From Cellulosimicrobium funkei (GTDB taxonomy: Bacteria; Actinomycetota; Actinomycetes; Actinomycetales; Cellulomonadaceae), in the NCBI RefSeq assembly GCF_001019615.1, contig NZ_JNBQ01000001.1, positions 434,001 through 498,000 of the forward strand: a DNA stretch of 64,000 nt. The letters are read 5' to 3'. How positions within the stretch are numbered: position 1 is the stretch's first letter; each line of letters starts with the position of its first letter. The translations under genes and the position numbers were made by a program. The notes below the pieces were generated by a model. The model saw only the letters and a list, made by a program, of their open reading frames with translations, did no database searches and had not been told where the DNA came from. This document shows positions 16,456 through 25,004 of the stretch, piece by piece.

Positions 16456-17163
16456 ATGGGCCCGGCGTCGGCCCTTCCGGTCGGGGACGAAGGGGCGAGG
16501 GTGTCGGTCGACACGGTGCGTGCAGGGTCGCTGGGGGATCGCCTGGCCCATGTCCTCAGGGTCGCGATCGTCCGCGGCGAGCTGGCCCCGGGCGAACGCC
16601 TCGTCGAGGAGGGCGTGGCGCGGCAGTACGACGTCTCGCGCGGGCCCGTGCGCGACGCGCTGCGCGTGCTCGCGGCCGAGCACCTCGTCGAGTCCGAGCG
16701 TCGGGGCTACGTGGTGCGCGGCGTGAGCGCCGACGACGTCGACGAGCTCTACGACGTGCGCAGCGCGCTCGAGGCTGTCGCCGTACGCGCTGCGGCGGAG
16801 CATGCCGACGAGGTCGACTGGAGCGCCAGCGAGGCGGCGCTCGCGGGCATGCGCGAGGCCGCCGACGCGGGGGACTGGTACACGTACGCCGCCCACGACC
16901 TCGCGTTCCACTCGACGCTCTACGCGGCAGTCCCCAACCGTCGGCTGCGGACCCTCTGGGCGCAGATCGAGCCGACGTTCGCGGTGATGCTCCAGGAGAC
17001 CAACAAGCAGGACGTCGACCTGCACCCGTCCTGCGCCGACCACGAGCGCCTGCTCGACGCGATCCGTGAGCCTCGTCTCGACGAGGCTCTCGCCTACCTC
17101 CACGAGCACCTTGCCGGCTCCCGCCGCCGGATGAAGGACGCGCTGCACCAGCCGCGCCGCTGA
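16456..17163 (+). CDS. GntR-family regulator, FadR/FCD subfamily (locus II)
   Basis: A 235-residue regulator. The winged HTH runs from about residue 25 (LAPGERLVEEGVARQYDVSR, then GPVRDALRVLAAEHLVE) and the all-helical FCD ligand domain follows, with the metal-type residues D and H in AAHDLAFHSTLY and a late HERLLDAI helix. FCD proteins bind small carboxylates or sugar acids, often with a metal. A GTG at 16501 is an alternative start that would remove a 15-residue tail. It is followed by a terminator and then the palindromic operator of the locus II operon, so it most likely regulates that operon. Confidence 0.9.
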   Translation: MGPASALPVGDEGARVSVDTVRAGSLGDRLAHVLRVAIVRGELAPGERLVEEGVARQYDVSRGPVRDALRVLAAEHLVESERRGYVVRGVSADDVDELYDVRSALEAVAVRAAAEHADEVDWSASEAALAGMREAADAGDWYTYAAHDLAFHSTLYAAVPNRRLRTLWAQIEPTFAVMLQETNKQDVDLHPSCADHERLLDAIREPRLDEALAYLHEHLAGSRRRMKDALHQPRR

Positions 17164-17186
17164 GCGCCCCCGCACGCCCCACCACC

Positions 17187-17225
17187 GCCCCGGTCTGCCC
17201 CCGTGCAGGTCGGGGCTTTCTTCTG
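17187..17225 (+). terminator. Rho-independent terminator after the GntR gene
   Basis: A 12-bp stem (arms 17187-17198 and 17205-17216, two G-U pairs) with a six-base loop and the T-rich tail TTTCTTCT. It separates the regulator from the locus II operon. Confidence 0.75.
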
Positions 17226-17295
17226 CCCTTCCGCGTGCGCGGCGCGAGGGGCCCGTCGCCTCGTCGCCACGACAGGCGCTAGGTGTTGACGGTTG

Positions 17296-17307
17296 ACTGT
17301 TAACAGT
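17296..17307. promoter_or_regulatory. Palindromic operator upstream of locus II
   Basis: ACTGTTAACAGT is a perfect 12-bp palindrome in a strikingly AT-rich patch. A third half-site (AACAGT at 17309-17314) follows and two TTGAC boxes (17286, 17293) overlap it. The geometry fits a repressor covering a promoter; the adjacent GntR/FCD protein is the obvious candidate. Confidence 0.6.
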
Positions 17308-17384
17308 AAACAGTGCCATCCTGACGGCGGCGCGAGGCAGCGCCCCGCGCAGCGACGCGAGACACCGACGAAGGAGACGTGCCC

Positions 17385-18260
17385 ATGACCACGGCACCGG
17401 AGATCATCACCCCGCCCGTCACGACGTACGACGCCTCGGGCGCTCTCGACCTCGGTGCGCTGCGCGTCCTGCTCGCGCACGTCGAGCCGGAGGTCGACGG
17501 GGTCTTCGCCGTCGGCACCACGGGAGAGTTCCCCGCTCTCGACGCGTCGGAGCGCGGCGAGCTCGTCCGCACGAGCGTGGAGGTCTTCGGCCCCGAGCGG
17601 ACCGTCGCGCACGTCGGCGCCGCGTCGGTGCGCGAGGCGCTCGGGCACCTGCGGGTCGCCGAGGAGGCGGGCGTGCGCCGCTTCGCGGCGATCACCCCGT
17701 ACTACCTCACCGCGAGCGACGAGGGCGTGGTCCGCTACTACGCCGAGCTCCGCGCGGCGACGCAGGGCGAGCTCTACGCCTACGTCTTCCCCGACGTCGC
17801 GTGCTCGGACGTCGCGCCCGCGCTGCTCGCGCGCCTCGCCGACCTCGGCCTCGACGGGGTGAAGACCTCGGGTGCCGCGTCCGCGCGCGTCGACGAGTAC
17901 CGCGCGGCCGCCCCGGGCCTCGCCCTGTGGTCCGGGAACGACGCGGACCTGCCCCACGTGGTCGCTGTCGGCGGGCGCGGGACCGTGTCCGGGGTCTCCG
18001 GCGTCGCCCCCCGGGCCTTCGCGGACCTGCGCGCAGCCCTCGTGGCGGACGACGCGGCCGCCGTCGTGCAGGCGCAGGCCGTCGTGCAGCGTCTCGTCTC
18101 CGCGCTGGGCCCGAGCATCGCGCGCCTCAAGTACGGGCTCGACGTCCAGGGTCTCCCCGGAGGAGCCACCCGTATGCCGATCGACCCGCCGTCCGACGCC
18201 GTGAAGGCGGAGATCCGCGCGGCGCTCGCCGCCGCCGGGCACGACCTCGCCGCCGCCTGA
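17385..18260 (+). CDS. DHDPS/N-acetylneuraminate-lyase family protein
   Basis: A 291-residue class I (Schiff-base) TIM-barrel enzyme that condenses or cleaves 2-keto acids. GTTGEFPALDASER is the family phosphate/carboxylate motif, TPYYLTAS supplies the catalytic Tyr, and GVKTSGA holds the expected Schiff-base Lys. ATG at 17385 is chosen because AAGGAG lies eight bases before it; a GTG two codons upstream is too close. The partners (permease, FAH-family protein, propeller) suggest a 2-keto-3-deoxy sugar acid rather than lysine biosynthesis. No NanK or NanE is nearby, so sialic acid is doubtful. Confidence 0.85.
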   Translation: MTTAPEIITPPVTTYDASGALDLGALRVLLAHVEPEVDGVFAVGTTGEFPALDASERGELVRTSVEVFGPERTVAHVGAASVREALGHLRVAEEAGVRRFAAITPYYLTASDEGVVRYYAELRAATQGELYAYVFPDVACSDVAPALLARLADLGLDGVKTSGAASARVDEYRAAAPGLALWSGNDADLPHVVAVGGRGTVSGVSGVAPRAFADLRAALVADDAAAVVQAQAVVQRLVSALGPSIARLKYGLDVQGLPGGATRMPIDPPSDAVKAEIRAALAAAGHDLAAA

Positions 18261-18281
18261 CACCCGCCTCGAACCGCTCGA

Positions 18282-18310
18282 CCCGCGGCGCCCCGGACGG
18301 GTGCCGCGGG
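18282..18310 (+). terminator. Intercistronic hairpin within locus II
   Basis: Eight-base perfect arms CCCGCGGC / GCCGCGGG with a further inner pairing, 22 bases after the lyase stop. No T-tract follows, so partial termination or mRNA protection is as likely as full termination. Confidence 0.4.
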
Positions 18311-18387
18311 AGGGGCCCGGGCCCTCGCCGCTGAGACCCGGAGCCCCCACACTGAGATCAGCGGAACCCCGCACCGAAGGAACAACG

Positions 18388-19827
18388 ATGTCCGTCACCG
18401 CACCCGCGGCCCCGCTCACGAGCAGGCGGTACGCCTGGAAGGTCACGCTCTCGAGCTTCGTCGGCAACACGCTCGAGTACTACGACTTCCTCGTCTACGG
18501 CACCGCCGCCGCGATCGTCTTCCCCGCCGTCTTCTTCCCGTCCGAGAACTCGTTCGTCGCCACGCTGTCGTCCCTCGGCACGTTCGCCGTCGGGTTCCTG
18601 GCCCGCCCGCTGGGCGGCATGTTCTTCGGCCGCCGCGGCGACAAGCAGGGGCGCAAGTCCACGCTCGTCCTCACGCTCGCGATCATGGGGACCGGGACCC
18701 TGCTCATCGGCTTCCTGCCGTCCTACGACTCGATCGGCCTCCTCGCGCCGGCGCTGCTCGTCGTGCTCCGGCTCGTCCAGGGCTTCGCCGTCGGCGGCGA
18801 GTGGGGCGGGTCGATGATCATCGTGCTCGAGTCCACGAACCCGCGGCACCGCGGCTTCTACACGTCGTGGCCCAACACCGGCGGCTTCTCCGCGCAGATC
18901 CTCATCACCCTCGTGTTCGCCTGGGTGTACACGCTCGACGACGCCCAGCTCCAGTCGTGGGGCTGGCGCGTGCCGTTCTGGCTCTCCGCCGTCGTGCTGG
19001 CCGTCGGCCTGTGGATGCGCCGCTCGCTCGAGGAGACGCCGGTCTTCACCGACGCCGTCGCCGGGCTCGAGAAGGAGGGCCGCAACCGCTCGCTCACCGT
19101 CGAGAACCTCGAGGCCAGCCAGGCCGCCATCCGTGAGCGCCAGGAGCGCGACGCCGCCGCGGCCGCGGAGCCCGCGTCGCAGGCGCCCACCCGCGGGCCG
19201 CTCGCGAGCGTCTTCCTCGAGGACTGGCGCAACCTGCTGCGCATCGTCGGGCTGCGCTTCGCCGAGGCGCTGCCGTACTTCCTGCTCACGGTCTTCGTGC
19301 TCAGCTACGGCCCGCAGCACCTCGGCATCGAGAAGGAGAGCCTCAACACCGCGATCCTCATCATGGCGGTCCTCGCGTTCCCCGCCCACGGGATCTTCTC
19401 GTGGATCTCCGACAAGATCGGTCGCCGGCCGGTCTACTTCTTCGGGGCCCTCGTCGTGTTCGTCATGGCCTTCCCGTTCTTCGGTCTGCTCAACACCGGC
19501 AGCTTCGTGCTCATCGTGCTCGGGTACGTGCTCATGCTGAACCTGGGGCACAACGCCATCAACTCGATCCAGCCGGCGTTCTTCGCCGAGCTCTTCCCGG
19601 CCGACCGGCGCTACTCCGGCGCGGCGACGGGCCGCGAGATCGCGTCGATCGTCGCGGGCGGCCTGACGCCGTTCATCGCGACCGCGCTCGCGGGCGAGGA
19701 CGGGTCGCGGTGGCAGCTCGTCGCGCTGTACGTCATGGTCGGCGCGCTCATCACGATGCTCACCGTGTGGAAGACGCCGGAGACCTTCCGGCGCGACCTC
19801 AACGTCGTCGGCGAGACCGTCCGGTGA
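18388..19827 (+). CDS. MHS-family major facilitator permease
   Basis: A 479-residue, 12-helix proton symporter of the metabolite:H+ symporter branch (ProP, KgtP, ShiA relatives). GNTLEYYDFLVYGTAAA in helix 1, FLARPLGGMFFGRRGDKQGRK for loop 2-3 and GGEWGGSMIIVLE in helix 4-5 are diagnostic. The central loop is long and charged (a coiled QAAIRERQERDAAAAAE segment). Members import organic acids, betaines or uronates. Its stop overlaps the next gene's GTG by four bases. It would bring the locus II substrate into the cell without an ABC importer. Confidence 0.9.
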   Translation: MSVTAPAAPLTSRRYAWKVTLSSFVGNTLEYYDFLVYGTAAAIVFPAVFFPSENSFVATLSSLGTFAVGFLARPLGGMFFGRRGDKQGRKSTLVLTLAIMGTGTLLIGFLPSYDSIGLLAPALLVVLRLVQGFAVGGEWGGSMIIVLESTNPRHRGFYTSWPNTGGFSAQILITLVFAWVYTLDDAQLQSWGWRVPFWLSAVVLAVGLWMRRSLEETPVFTDAVAGLEKEGRNRSLTVENLEASQAAIRERQERDAAAAAEPASQAPTRGPLASVFLEDWRNLLRIVGLRFAEALPYFLLTVFVLSYGPQHLGIEKESLNTAILIMAVLAFPAHGIFSWISDKIGRRPVYFFGALVVFVMAFPFFGLLNTGSFVLIVLGYVLMLNLGHNAINSIQPAFFAELFPADRRYSGAATGREIASIVAGGLTPFIATALAGEDGSRWQLVALYVMVGALITMLTVWKTPETFRRDLNVVGETVR

Positions 19828-20969
19828 CGACGCCCGTGGAGCGCCTGCTCGTGTCGGGCGACGGCGGGGCGTGGGCCCAGTGCCACGCGTCCACCGTCGC
19901 CCGCACGGGCGGGCGCACGCTCGTGGCGTGGTTCGCGGGGACCCGGGAGGGCACGCCGGACAACGCGATCTGGCTCGTCGCCGAGGAGGACGGCGTCTGG
20001 GGCGAGCCCCAGGTCGTGCTCGGTGAGGACGACGACGTCGCGTGGTGGAACCCGGTGCTCGCCGTCGCCCCCGACGGGCGGCTGTGGCTGTTCGCGCACC
20101 GCGGCGCCCGGATCTCGCGCTGGGTCACGTGGTATCGCACCTCGACGGACCACGGCCGGACCTGGACGGAGCCCCGCGAGCTCGTCCCCGGCGACGCGAG
20201 CGGGGGTCGCGGTCCGGTGAAGAACCCCCCGGTGGTGACGCCGGAGGGTGCGTGGCTCGCCCCGTCGTCGGTCGAGAGCGGTGGTGCCGAGCCCGTGTGG
20301 GCGGCGCGCTTCGACCGTTCCGAGGACGCCGGGGCGACCTGGGCGCTCGCGGACGTCCCCCTCGACCGGTCGCACGTACGGGGCGCGGGGATCATCCAGC
20401 CGGCGCTCTGGACGGGGGACGACGAGCTGGTCGCGCTGTGCCGGTCGAGCGAGGGCGTCGTGTACCGCACGACGTCGGACGACGACGGGCGCTCATGGTC
20501 GCCCGCGGTGCCCACCCGGCTCCCCAACAACAACTCCGGGCTCACGGTCCTCCGGCTCCCGAGCGGGCGTGTCGTGCTCGTCCACAACCCCGTGGGGGAG
20601 GACTGGGGCGCACGGTGCCCGCTGAGCCTCTCCGTCTCCGACGACGACGGGGTCACCTGGCGCCCGGCCGTCGAGGTCGAGGACGGTGTCGTGCCGCCCG
20701 CGAGCATCGCCGGCGTCGGGCTGCCGACCGTCGCGGAAGAGGGCGCTCCGAGCGGCTTCGCCGCCGGCGACACGGGGATCGTCACGGACGGCCGAGGGGA
20801 GTACTCCTACCCGTCCGCGACGCTCGACGACGACGGGTCCGTGCTCGTCGGCTACACCTGGCAGCGGCGCGGCATCGTCCTCGCGCGCGTGCCGGTGGAC
20901 CTGCTCGACCGGGCTCCGGCGCAGGGGCGGAAGGACGGCGGCGCACCTGCCGCTCCTGCGGGCCGATGA
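19824..20969 (+). CDS. Cytoplasmic BNR/Asp-box beta-propeller protein, sialidase-like
   Basis: A 381-residue beta-propeller with four Asp-box motifs (STDHGRTW, SEDAGATW, SDDDGRSW, SDDDGVTW) and sialidase-like blade patterns such as VAWFAGTREGTPDNAIW. It belongs to the BNR_2 predicted-neuraminidase group, whose tested relatives act on varied glycans. There is no signal peptide, so it works inside the cell on an imported substrate. GTG overlaps the permease stop and its own stop overlaps the FAH-family gene, placing it firmly in one operon. Whether it is a glycosidase or a lyase cannot be told here. Confidence 0.75.
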   Translation: MTTPVERLLVSGDGGAWAQCHASTVARTGGRTLVAWFAGTREGTPDNAIWLVAEEDGVWGEPQVVLGEDDDVAWWNPVLAVAPDGRLWLFAHRGARISRWVTWYRTSTDHGRTWTEPRELVPGDASGGRGPVKNPPVVTPEGAWLAPSSVESGGAEPVWAARFDRSEDAGATWALADVPLDRSHVRGAGIIQPALWTGDDELVALCRSSEGVVYRTTSDDDGRSWSPAVPTRLPNNNSGLTVLRLPSGRVVLVHNPVGEDWGARCPLSLSVSDDDGVTWRPAVEVEDGVVPPASIAGVGLPTVAEEGAPSGFAAGDTGIVTDGRGEYSYPSATLDDDGSVLVGYTWQRRGIVLARVPVDLLDRAPAQGRKDGGAPAAPAGR

Positions 20970-21754
20970 GGATCGCCCGCCTCCGCACACCGCACGGACC
21001 GCGCGCGGCGGTGCTGGACGGCGACTCCTGGGACGTGCTCGTGGCCGACGTCCCCGAGCCCGCGACCGGTCGCGACGGTCGACCCGTCCTGCCGGCGTCG
21101 AGCGGAGCCCGGTTCGCGGCCGACGACCCTGCGGTCGCCGCCGCGCTCCTCGCGCCGTGCCGCCCCCGGGTCGTGGTCGGCATGGCGCACAACAGCGGGC
21201 CCGAGGGGCGGGCGCTGCCGCCGCAGGCGTTCCTGAAGTCGGCGCGCACCGTCGTCGGCCCCGGGACGGTCGTGCGCCACGATCGCACGCTGGGCGCCCT
21301 GGTGGCGGAGGCAGAGGCGGCGGTCGTCGTCGGGCGGCCGTGCCGGGACCTGCGCCCCCACGACGTGCCGGGCGTGCTGCTCGGGTGCACCGTCGCGGAC
21401 GACCTCACGGCCGACGACCAGGTGGCCCTCGACGCGATGATGACGCGGTCGAAGAACGGCAGCGGCTTCACCCCGCTCGGGCCGTGGGTCGACACGGACG
21501 CGCGGCTCGACGACGCCGAGCTGGTCGTCGAGGTCGAGGGCGTCGAGCGCGCACGCTCCACGACCGCGGGGCTCGCCTACGGCGTCGTCGAGCAGCTCGT
21601 CTTCCTCACGCGTCATCTTGAGCTCGGCCCGGGGGACGTCGTCCTCACCGGTGCCCACCGGTCGGCCGTGCCCCTCGGCGAGCGTCCCGCGGGCGGTATC
21701 GAGGTCGCGCTGAGCGTCGGTGGCGTGGGGACGCTGCGCCACCGCGTGGCCTGA
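20966..21754 (+). CDS. Fumarylacetoacetate-hydrolase family protein
   Basis: A 262-residue FAH-fold enzyme. The metal site is recognisable: VAEAEAAVVVGR supplies two Glu and CTVADDLTADDQ an Asp, in the order seen in acylpyruvases and 2-keto-3-deoxy-acid hydrolases. Family reactions are hydrolysis of a C-C bond next to a keto group, decarboxylation, or hydration. ATG overlaps the propeller stop (ATGA), making it the last gene of locus II. With the DHDPS-type lyase it suggests processing of a deoxy-keto sugar acid. Confidence 0.8.
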   Translation: MRIARLRTPHGPRAAVLDGDSWDVLVADVPEPATGRDGRPVLPASSGARFAADDPAVAAALLAPCRPRVVVGMAHNSGPEGRALPPQAFLKSARTVVGPGTVVRHDRTLGALVAEAEAAVVVGRPCRDLRPHDVPGVLLGCTVADDLTADDQVALDAMMTRSKNGSGFTPLGPWVDTDARLDDAELVVEVEGVERARSTTAGLAYGVVEQLVFLTRHLELGPGDVVLTGAHRSAVPLGERPAGGIEVALSVGGVGTLRHRVA

Positions 21755-21757
21755 GGC

Positions 21758-22210
21758 TCAGGCGGGCTCGGTCCCGACCGTCCCGTCGACGTAGTACCAG
21801 CGGTCGCCCTCCCGGACGAACCGGCTGACCTCGTGGAGCCGACCGCGGTCGGTGCGGTCCGCGCGCGACCGGTGGTGCGCGACGAACTCGACGACCCCCG
21901 TGGTGTCGAACGGGCCACCCGCCTCCGTGCGCAGCACGTCGAGGCGGCGCCACACGACGTCGTCGTCCAGGTCGAGATCGGTCGGCCGCGTGGACGGGTG
22001 CCAGGTCGCGCCCAGGTAGCCGGCGTCCCCGACGGCGAACGCGCTGTAGCGCGAGCGCATGAGCGCCTCGGCGGTCGGGGCGTACGGTCCCGGGGCGGTG
22101 CCGTCCGGCGCGGGGCGCAGCCCCGCGTGGTAGCGGCCGCAGCACGCCGCGTAGGCGTCGCCGGACAGGCAGGGGCACCGCGCGTCGTCCGTGATCGGGT
22201 GGGCGGTCAT
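21758..22210 (-). CDS. ychJ: YchJ-family (UPF0225) SEC-C motif protein
   Basis: A 150-residue protein with the N-terminal zinc-binding SEC-C motif (CPCLSGDAYAACCGRYH) and the YchJ core TAEALMRSRYSAFAVGD and TWHPSTRP. A second short GRLHEVSRFVREGDRWYY strip ends the NTF2-like fold. Function of the family is unsettled. The ATG at 22210 is preceded seven bases upstream by TAGGTT, so the mRNA is probably leaderless, and the longer open frame upstream is not needed. Converges on the locus II operon with three bases between stops. Confidence 0.9.
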   Translation of the reverse strand: MTAHPITDDARCPCLSGDAYAACCGRYHAGLRPAPDGTAPGPYAPTAEALMRSRYSAFAVGDAGYLGATWHPSTRPTDLDLDDDVVWRRLDVLRTEAGGPFDTTGVVEFVAHHRSRADRTDRGRLHEVSRFVREGDRWYYVDGTVGTEPA

Positions 22211-22217
22211 GCCGCCG

Positions 22218-22223
22218 AACCTA
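22218..22223 (-). promoter_or_regulatory. -10 box of a leaderless promoter (ychJ)
   Basis: TAGGTT on the minus strand, seven bases before the ATG at 22210. Confidence 0.4.
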
Positions 22224-22254
22224 CCGGGGTCTCGCGCACGCTCGGGCACGCGCG

Positions 22255-22293
22255 ACGACGCCCGCCCACCGGGTGGTGAGCGGGCGCCGTCGT
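22255..22293 (-). terminator. Hairpin downstream of the LVIVD gene
   Basis: Arms ACGACG+CCCGC and GCGGG+CGTCGT pair with a three-base bulge around a loop that itself contains CCACC/GGTGG. No T-tract. Confidence 0.4.
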
Positions 22294-22345
22294 GATGAAC
22301 CTCAGCCGGGCGCGGGGCCCGGGCGGTCCGGTGCCGAGGTCGGCG

Positions 22346-24166
22346 TCAGTCCTGCGCGGCCCACGGGCCCCAGCGGTCGCCGGGCTCCTGGTTCCGCGTC
22401 CACCACTTCGCGGTGTACGTCGTCCCCTCGTGGGTCACGGTGTCGCCCTTGACGTAGACGCGGCTCGGCTTCCACGCGCCGACCCCGTCCGCGTCGACCC
22501 CCGCGATCTCCTCCCACGGGCCCCACGCGTCGGCGCCGGGCACCTGGCCCTTGGTCCACCACTGCGCGCGCCAGACGGCGCCCGCGTAGGTGACCGTGGT
22601 GCCGCCCGCGTAGGCGGTGGTCTTCGACCAGGCCGGCGGTTCGGTGTACGTCGGCTGGGCCTGCGGGTTGAACTCGTCCGTCACGACCGTCTTCGCCGCG
22701 TTGGTCAGCGGGTCGTCGAGCAGGAGCACGTCGAGGCCCTGCTGGATGTCGTTCGAGATGATCGCGCCGTTGTACCAGTACGCCGACCACGAGCCGCCGA
22801 GGATCAGGCGCTCCGAGGACAGCGGCCCGCGGTCGAACCACGCGATCTCGACCGGGTTCGCCGAGTCCGTGAAGTCCCACACCGAGATGCCGCCCTGGTA
22901 CCAGGCCTGGACCATGATGTCGCGGCCCGGGACGGGGATGAGCGAGCCGTTGTGCGCCACGCAGTTCTCCGTCGCGGCCTGCTCGCGCTCGATCTTGTAG
23001 TAGCTCTTGAACACGAGCTCGCCGCCCACGATGTCGTAGATGGCGTCCGCGCCCTTCTCCGGCCCGACCGTCGGGTTGCACGTGGGCGCGCCGCCGCCCC
23101 CGAGCTCGTCCGTGAAGACGACCTTGGTGCCGGCGTTGTTGAACGTCGCCGAGTGCCAGAACGCGAAGTTCGTCGTGTCACGGACCACCTCGGTGACCAC
23201 CGGGTGCGCACGGTCGGAGATGTCCATGAGGATGCCGTCGCCCATGCACGCGCCCGCCGCGAGGTCCTTCGACGGGTAGGTCGTGATGTCGTGGCAGCCC
23301 GACGTCGTGCTCGAGCCGTTGCCGCCGGGGTTGCCGCCGGGGTTCTCGCCCTCGTCGGGGAAGAGGACCGGGGTCGAGACGAGCTCGGCCGCGGCCGGGT
23401 CGTCGAGCGGGATCTGCACGACCGAGATGAGGTCGTGCGGCGGCTGGCAGTCGGGGAACGCCGCGTTGGGGCTGTACGACGAGACGTAGACGAACAGCTC
23501 CTCCCCGTCCTTCGACGGCGCGAGGGAGTGCGTGTGCGAGCCGCACTGCGTCTCGACCGACGACACGTACTCGGGCGACGTCGGGTCGGAGATGTCGAAG
23601 ACCTTGATGCCCTCCCACGAGTCCTTGATCGTGGCGCTCTGGGCGACGTTCTGGCACGAGTCGTTGCTGCGCGAGGAGTCGGTGCTGAGGACGAGGAGGT
23701 CCCCGTAGACCGAGATGTCGTTCTGCGACCCGGGGCAGACGACCTGCGCGACCTGCTGCGGGGCCGTCGGGTTCGCGACGTCGTACACCGTGAACCCGCC
23801 GTAGTTGCCGGCGAACGCGTAGCGGCCCTGGAACGCGAGGTCGCTGCTGTACTGGCCCTCGGGCGCGAACTCGCCGTTCTTCGGGATGTTCGCGACGCGG
23901 GTCAGGTTGGGGCTGCCGGCGACCTCTCCGGGCGCCAGGACGTCGGTGGCCTGGGCGAGGGGAGCGAGGCGCTGGGCGGGTAGGTCCGCGAGAGAGCCGG
24001 CGGCCTGCTCGGTGAGCGCGGCCACCGCCTCGGGAGAGCCGTCGGACGGTTCGGCGGACGCCGACGAGGCCACGGCGAGCGAGGAGACGGCGAGCGTGGC
24101 CGCCATGGACGAGGCGAGCAGGACCCGGCTTCTTTGCCGGCGCGTCTTGTTCGTCGTTCGATGCAC
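22346..24166 (-). CDS. Secreted LVIVD-repeat beta-propeller with two C-terminal chitin-binding-type modules
   Basis: A 606-residue exported protein. The signal peptide ends near SSASAEPSD. The body consists of LVIVD-type repeats (GGFTVYDVANPTAPQQV, GIKVFDISDPTSPEYV, GILMDISDRAHPVVTEV, GISVWDFTDSANPVEI), a propeller of unknown function in bacteria. The last 110 residues hold two CBM5/12-like modules, recognised by AYAGGTTVTYAGAVWRAQWW and VYVKGDTVTHEGTTYTAKWW, each with the WGPW end. GTG is the start, behind an AAGGAGG ribosome-binding site. The modules and the GH19 chitinase next door suggest attachment to chitin or a similar polymer; no catalytic residues are evident. Confidence 0.8.
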   Translation of the reverse strand: MHRTTNKTRRQRSRVLLASSMAATLAVSSLAVASSASAEPSDGSPEAVAALTEQAAGSLADLPAQRLAPLAQATDVLAPGEVAGSPNLTRVANIPKNGEFAPEGQYSSDLAFQGRYAFAGNYGGFTVYDVANPTAPQQVAQVVCPGSQNDISVYGDLLVLSTDSSRSNDSCQNVAQSATIKDSWEGIKVFDISDPTSPEYVSSVETQCGSHTHSLAPSKDGEELFVYVSSYSPNAAFPDCQPPHDLISVVQIPLDDPAAAELVSTPVLFPDEGENPGGNPGGNGSSTTSGCHDITTYPSKDLAAGACMGDGILMDISDRAHPVVTEVVRDTTNFAFWHSATFNNAGTKVVFTDELGGGGAPTCNPTVGPEKGADAIYDIVGGELVFKSYYKIEREQAATENCVAHNGSLIPVPGRDIMVQAWYQGGISVWDFTDSANPVEIAWFDRGPLSSERLILGGSWSAYWYNGAIISNDIQQGLDVLLLDDPLTNAAKTVVTDEFNPQAQPTYTEPPAWSKTTAYAGGTTVTYAGAVWRAQWWTKGQVPGADAWGPWEEIAGVDADGVGAWKPSRVYVKGDTVTHEGTTYTAKWWTRNQEPGDRWGPWAAQD

Positions 24167-24277
24167 GAGCGAAACACCTCCTTGGTAGTGTTCTGCGAAT
24201 TCTGTCCGGCAGGTGTGATCTGGACCACCCCAAGCGCGCGCATCGCGGCGACTTTTTACACGGAGGGAACAGGGCGG

Positions 24278-25000
24278 GTGCAGAGTTTTCCCAGCGGTAA
24301 CGCGGCCCCGACCGTCGGCGCACGCACCCTGACCTGCGCCGTCGTCGTGCTCGGGGTCGCGGTCGGCGCCGCGGCGTGCACGCCGGACCCGGAGCCGACC
24401 TCGACGCCATCGAGCGTCGTCGTGCAGCCCGGCCGGCCGGGCGAGGAGGCGACGACGGTCGCGCCCGAGGACTACGACGCCGCGCCCGGGGAGGACTCCT
24501 GGAACCAGGCGGACGCCGCGTTCGTGACCGGGATGATCGAGCACCACCTCCAGGCGCTGGAGATCGCGGCGCTCGCGCCGGACCGCGCCGGGTCCGACGC
24601 CGTCCGGTCGTTCGCGGAGCGCGTCACCGCCGCGCAGGGCCCCGAGGTCCACGCGCTCGCGTCGTGGCTCCAGGCCCGGGACCTGGCCGTCCCGGAGGGG
24701 GCGGAGGGCGACGGCGGCACGGGGCCCCGCGCGCCCGACGGATCGGGGCACGAGCACGGTGACGGGGCGTCCGGGATGCTCACGGACGAGCAGCTCGCCG
24801 CGATCGAGGGTGCGAGCGGCGCGGAGTTCGACCGCCTCTTCCTCGAGGGGATGATCCAGCACCACCAGGGGGCGCTCGACATGGTCGAGGTCGTGCTCGT
24901 CGAGGGCCAGGACCTCTTCGCGAACGAGATCGCGGCCGAGACCGCCGCCGGCCAGGGCGGCGAGATCGACCGCATGCGCGACCTCCTCGCCGCCCTCTGA
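24278..25000 (+). CDS. DUF305 lipoprotein
   Basis: A 240-residue exported lipoprotein: hydrophobic leader, lipobox GAAAC (Cys near residue 34), disordered Pro/Thr linker, then two DUF305 helical-hairpin repeats with paired histidines (TGMIEHHLQALEIAAL and EGMIQHHQGALDMVEV). A His/Gly/Asp-rich spacer (GHEHGDG) separates them. The His/Met pattern has suggested metal binding for the family, but no function is established. GTG at 24278 is chosen because GGAGGG lies ten bases upstream and the signal peptide then starts properly. Divergent from the LVIVD gene. Confidence 0.8.
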   Translation: MQSFPSGNAAPTVGARTLTCAVVVLGVAVGAAACTPDPEPTSTPSSVVVQPGRPGEEATTVAPEDYDAAPGEDSWNQADAAFVTGMIEHHLQALEIAALAPDRAGSDAVRSFAERVTAAQGPEVHALASWLQARDLAVPEGAEGDGGTGPRAPDGSGHEHGDGASGMLTDEQLAAIEGASGAEFDRLFLEGMIQHHQGALDMVEVVLVEGQDLFANEIAAETAAGQGGEIDRMRDLLAAL

Positions 25001-25004
25001 CGCA

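Noticed and set aside
17385-20969. Sialic acid catabolic operon
   Set aside because: No NanK, NanE, NagA/B or sialic acid importer; the propeller is cytoplasmic and an FAH-family protein is present instead.
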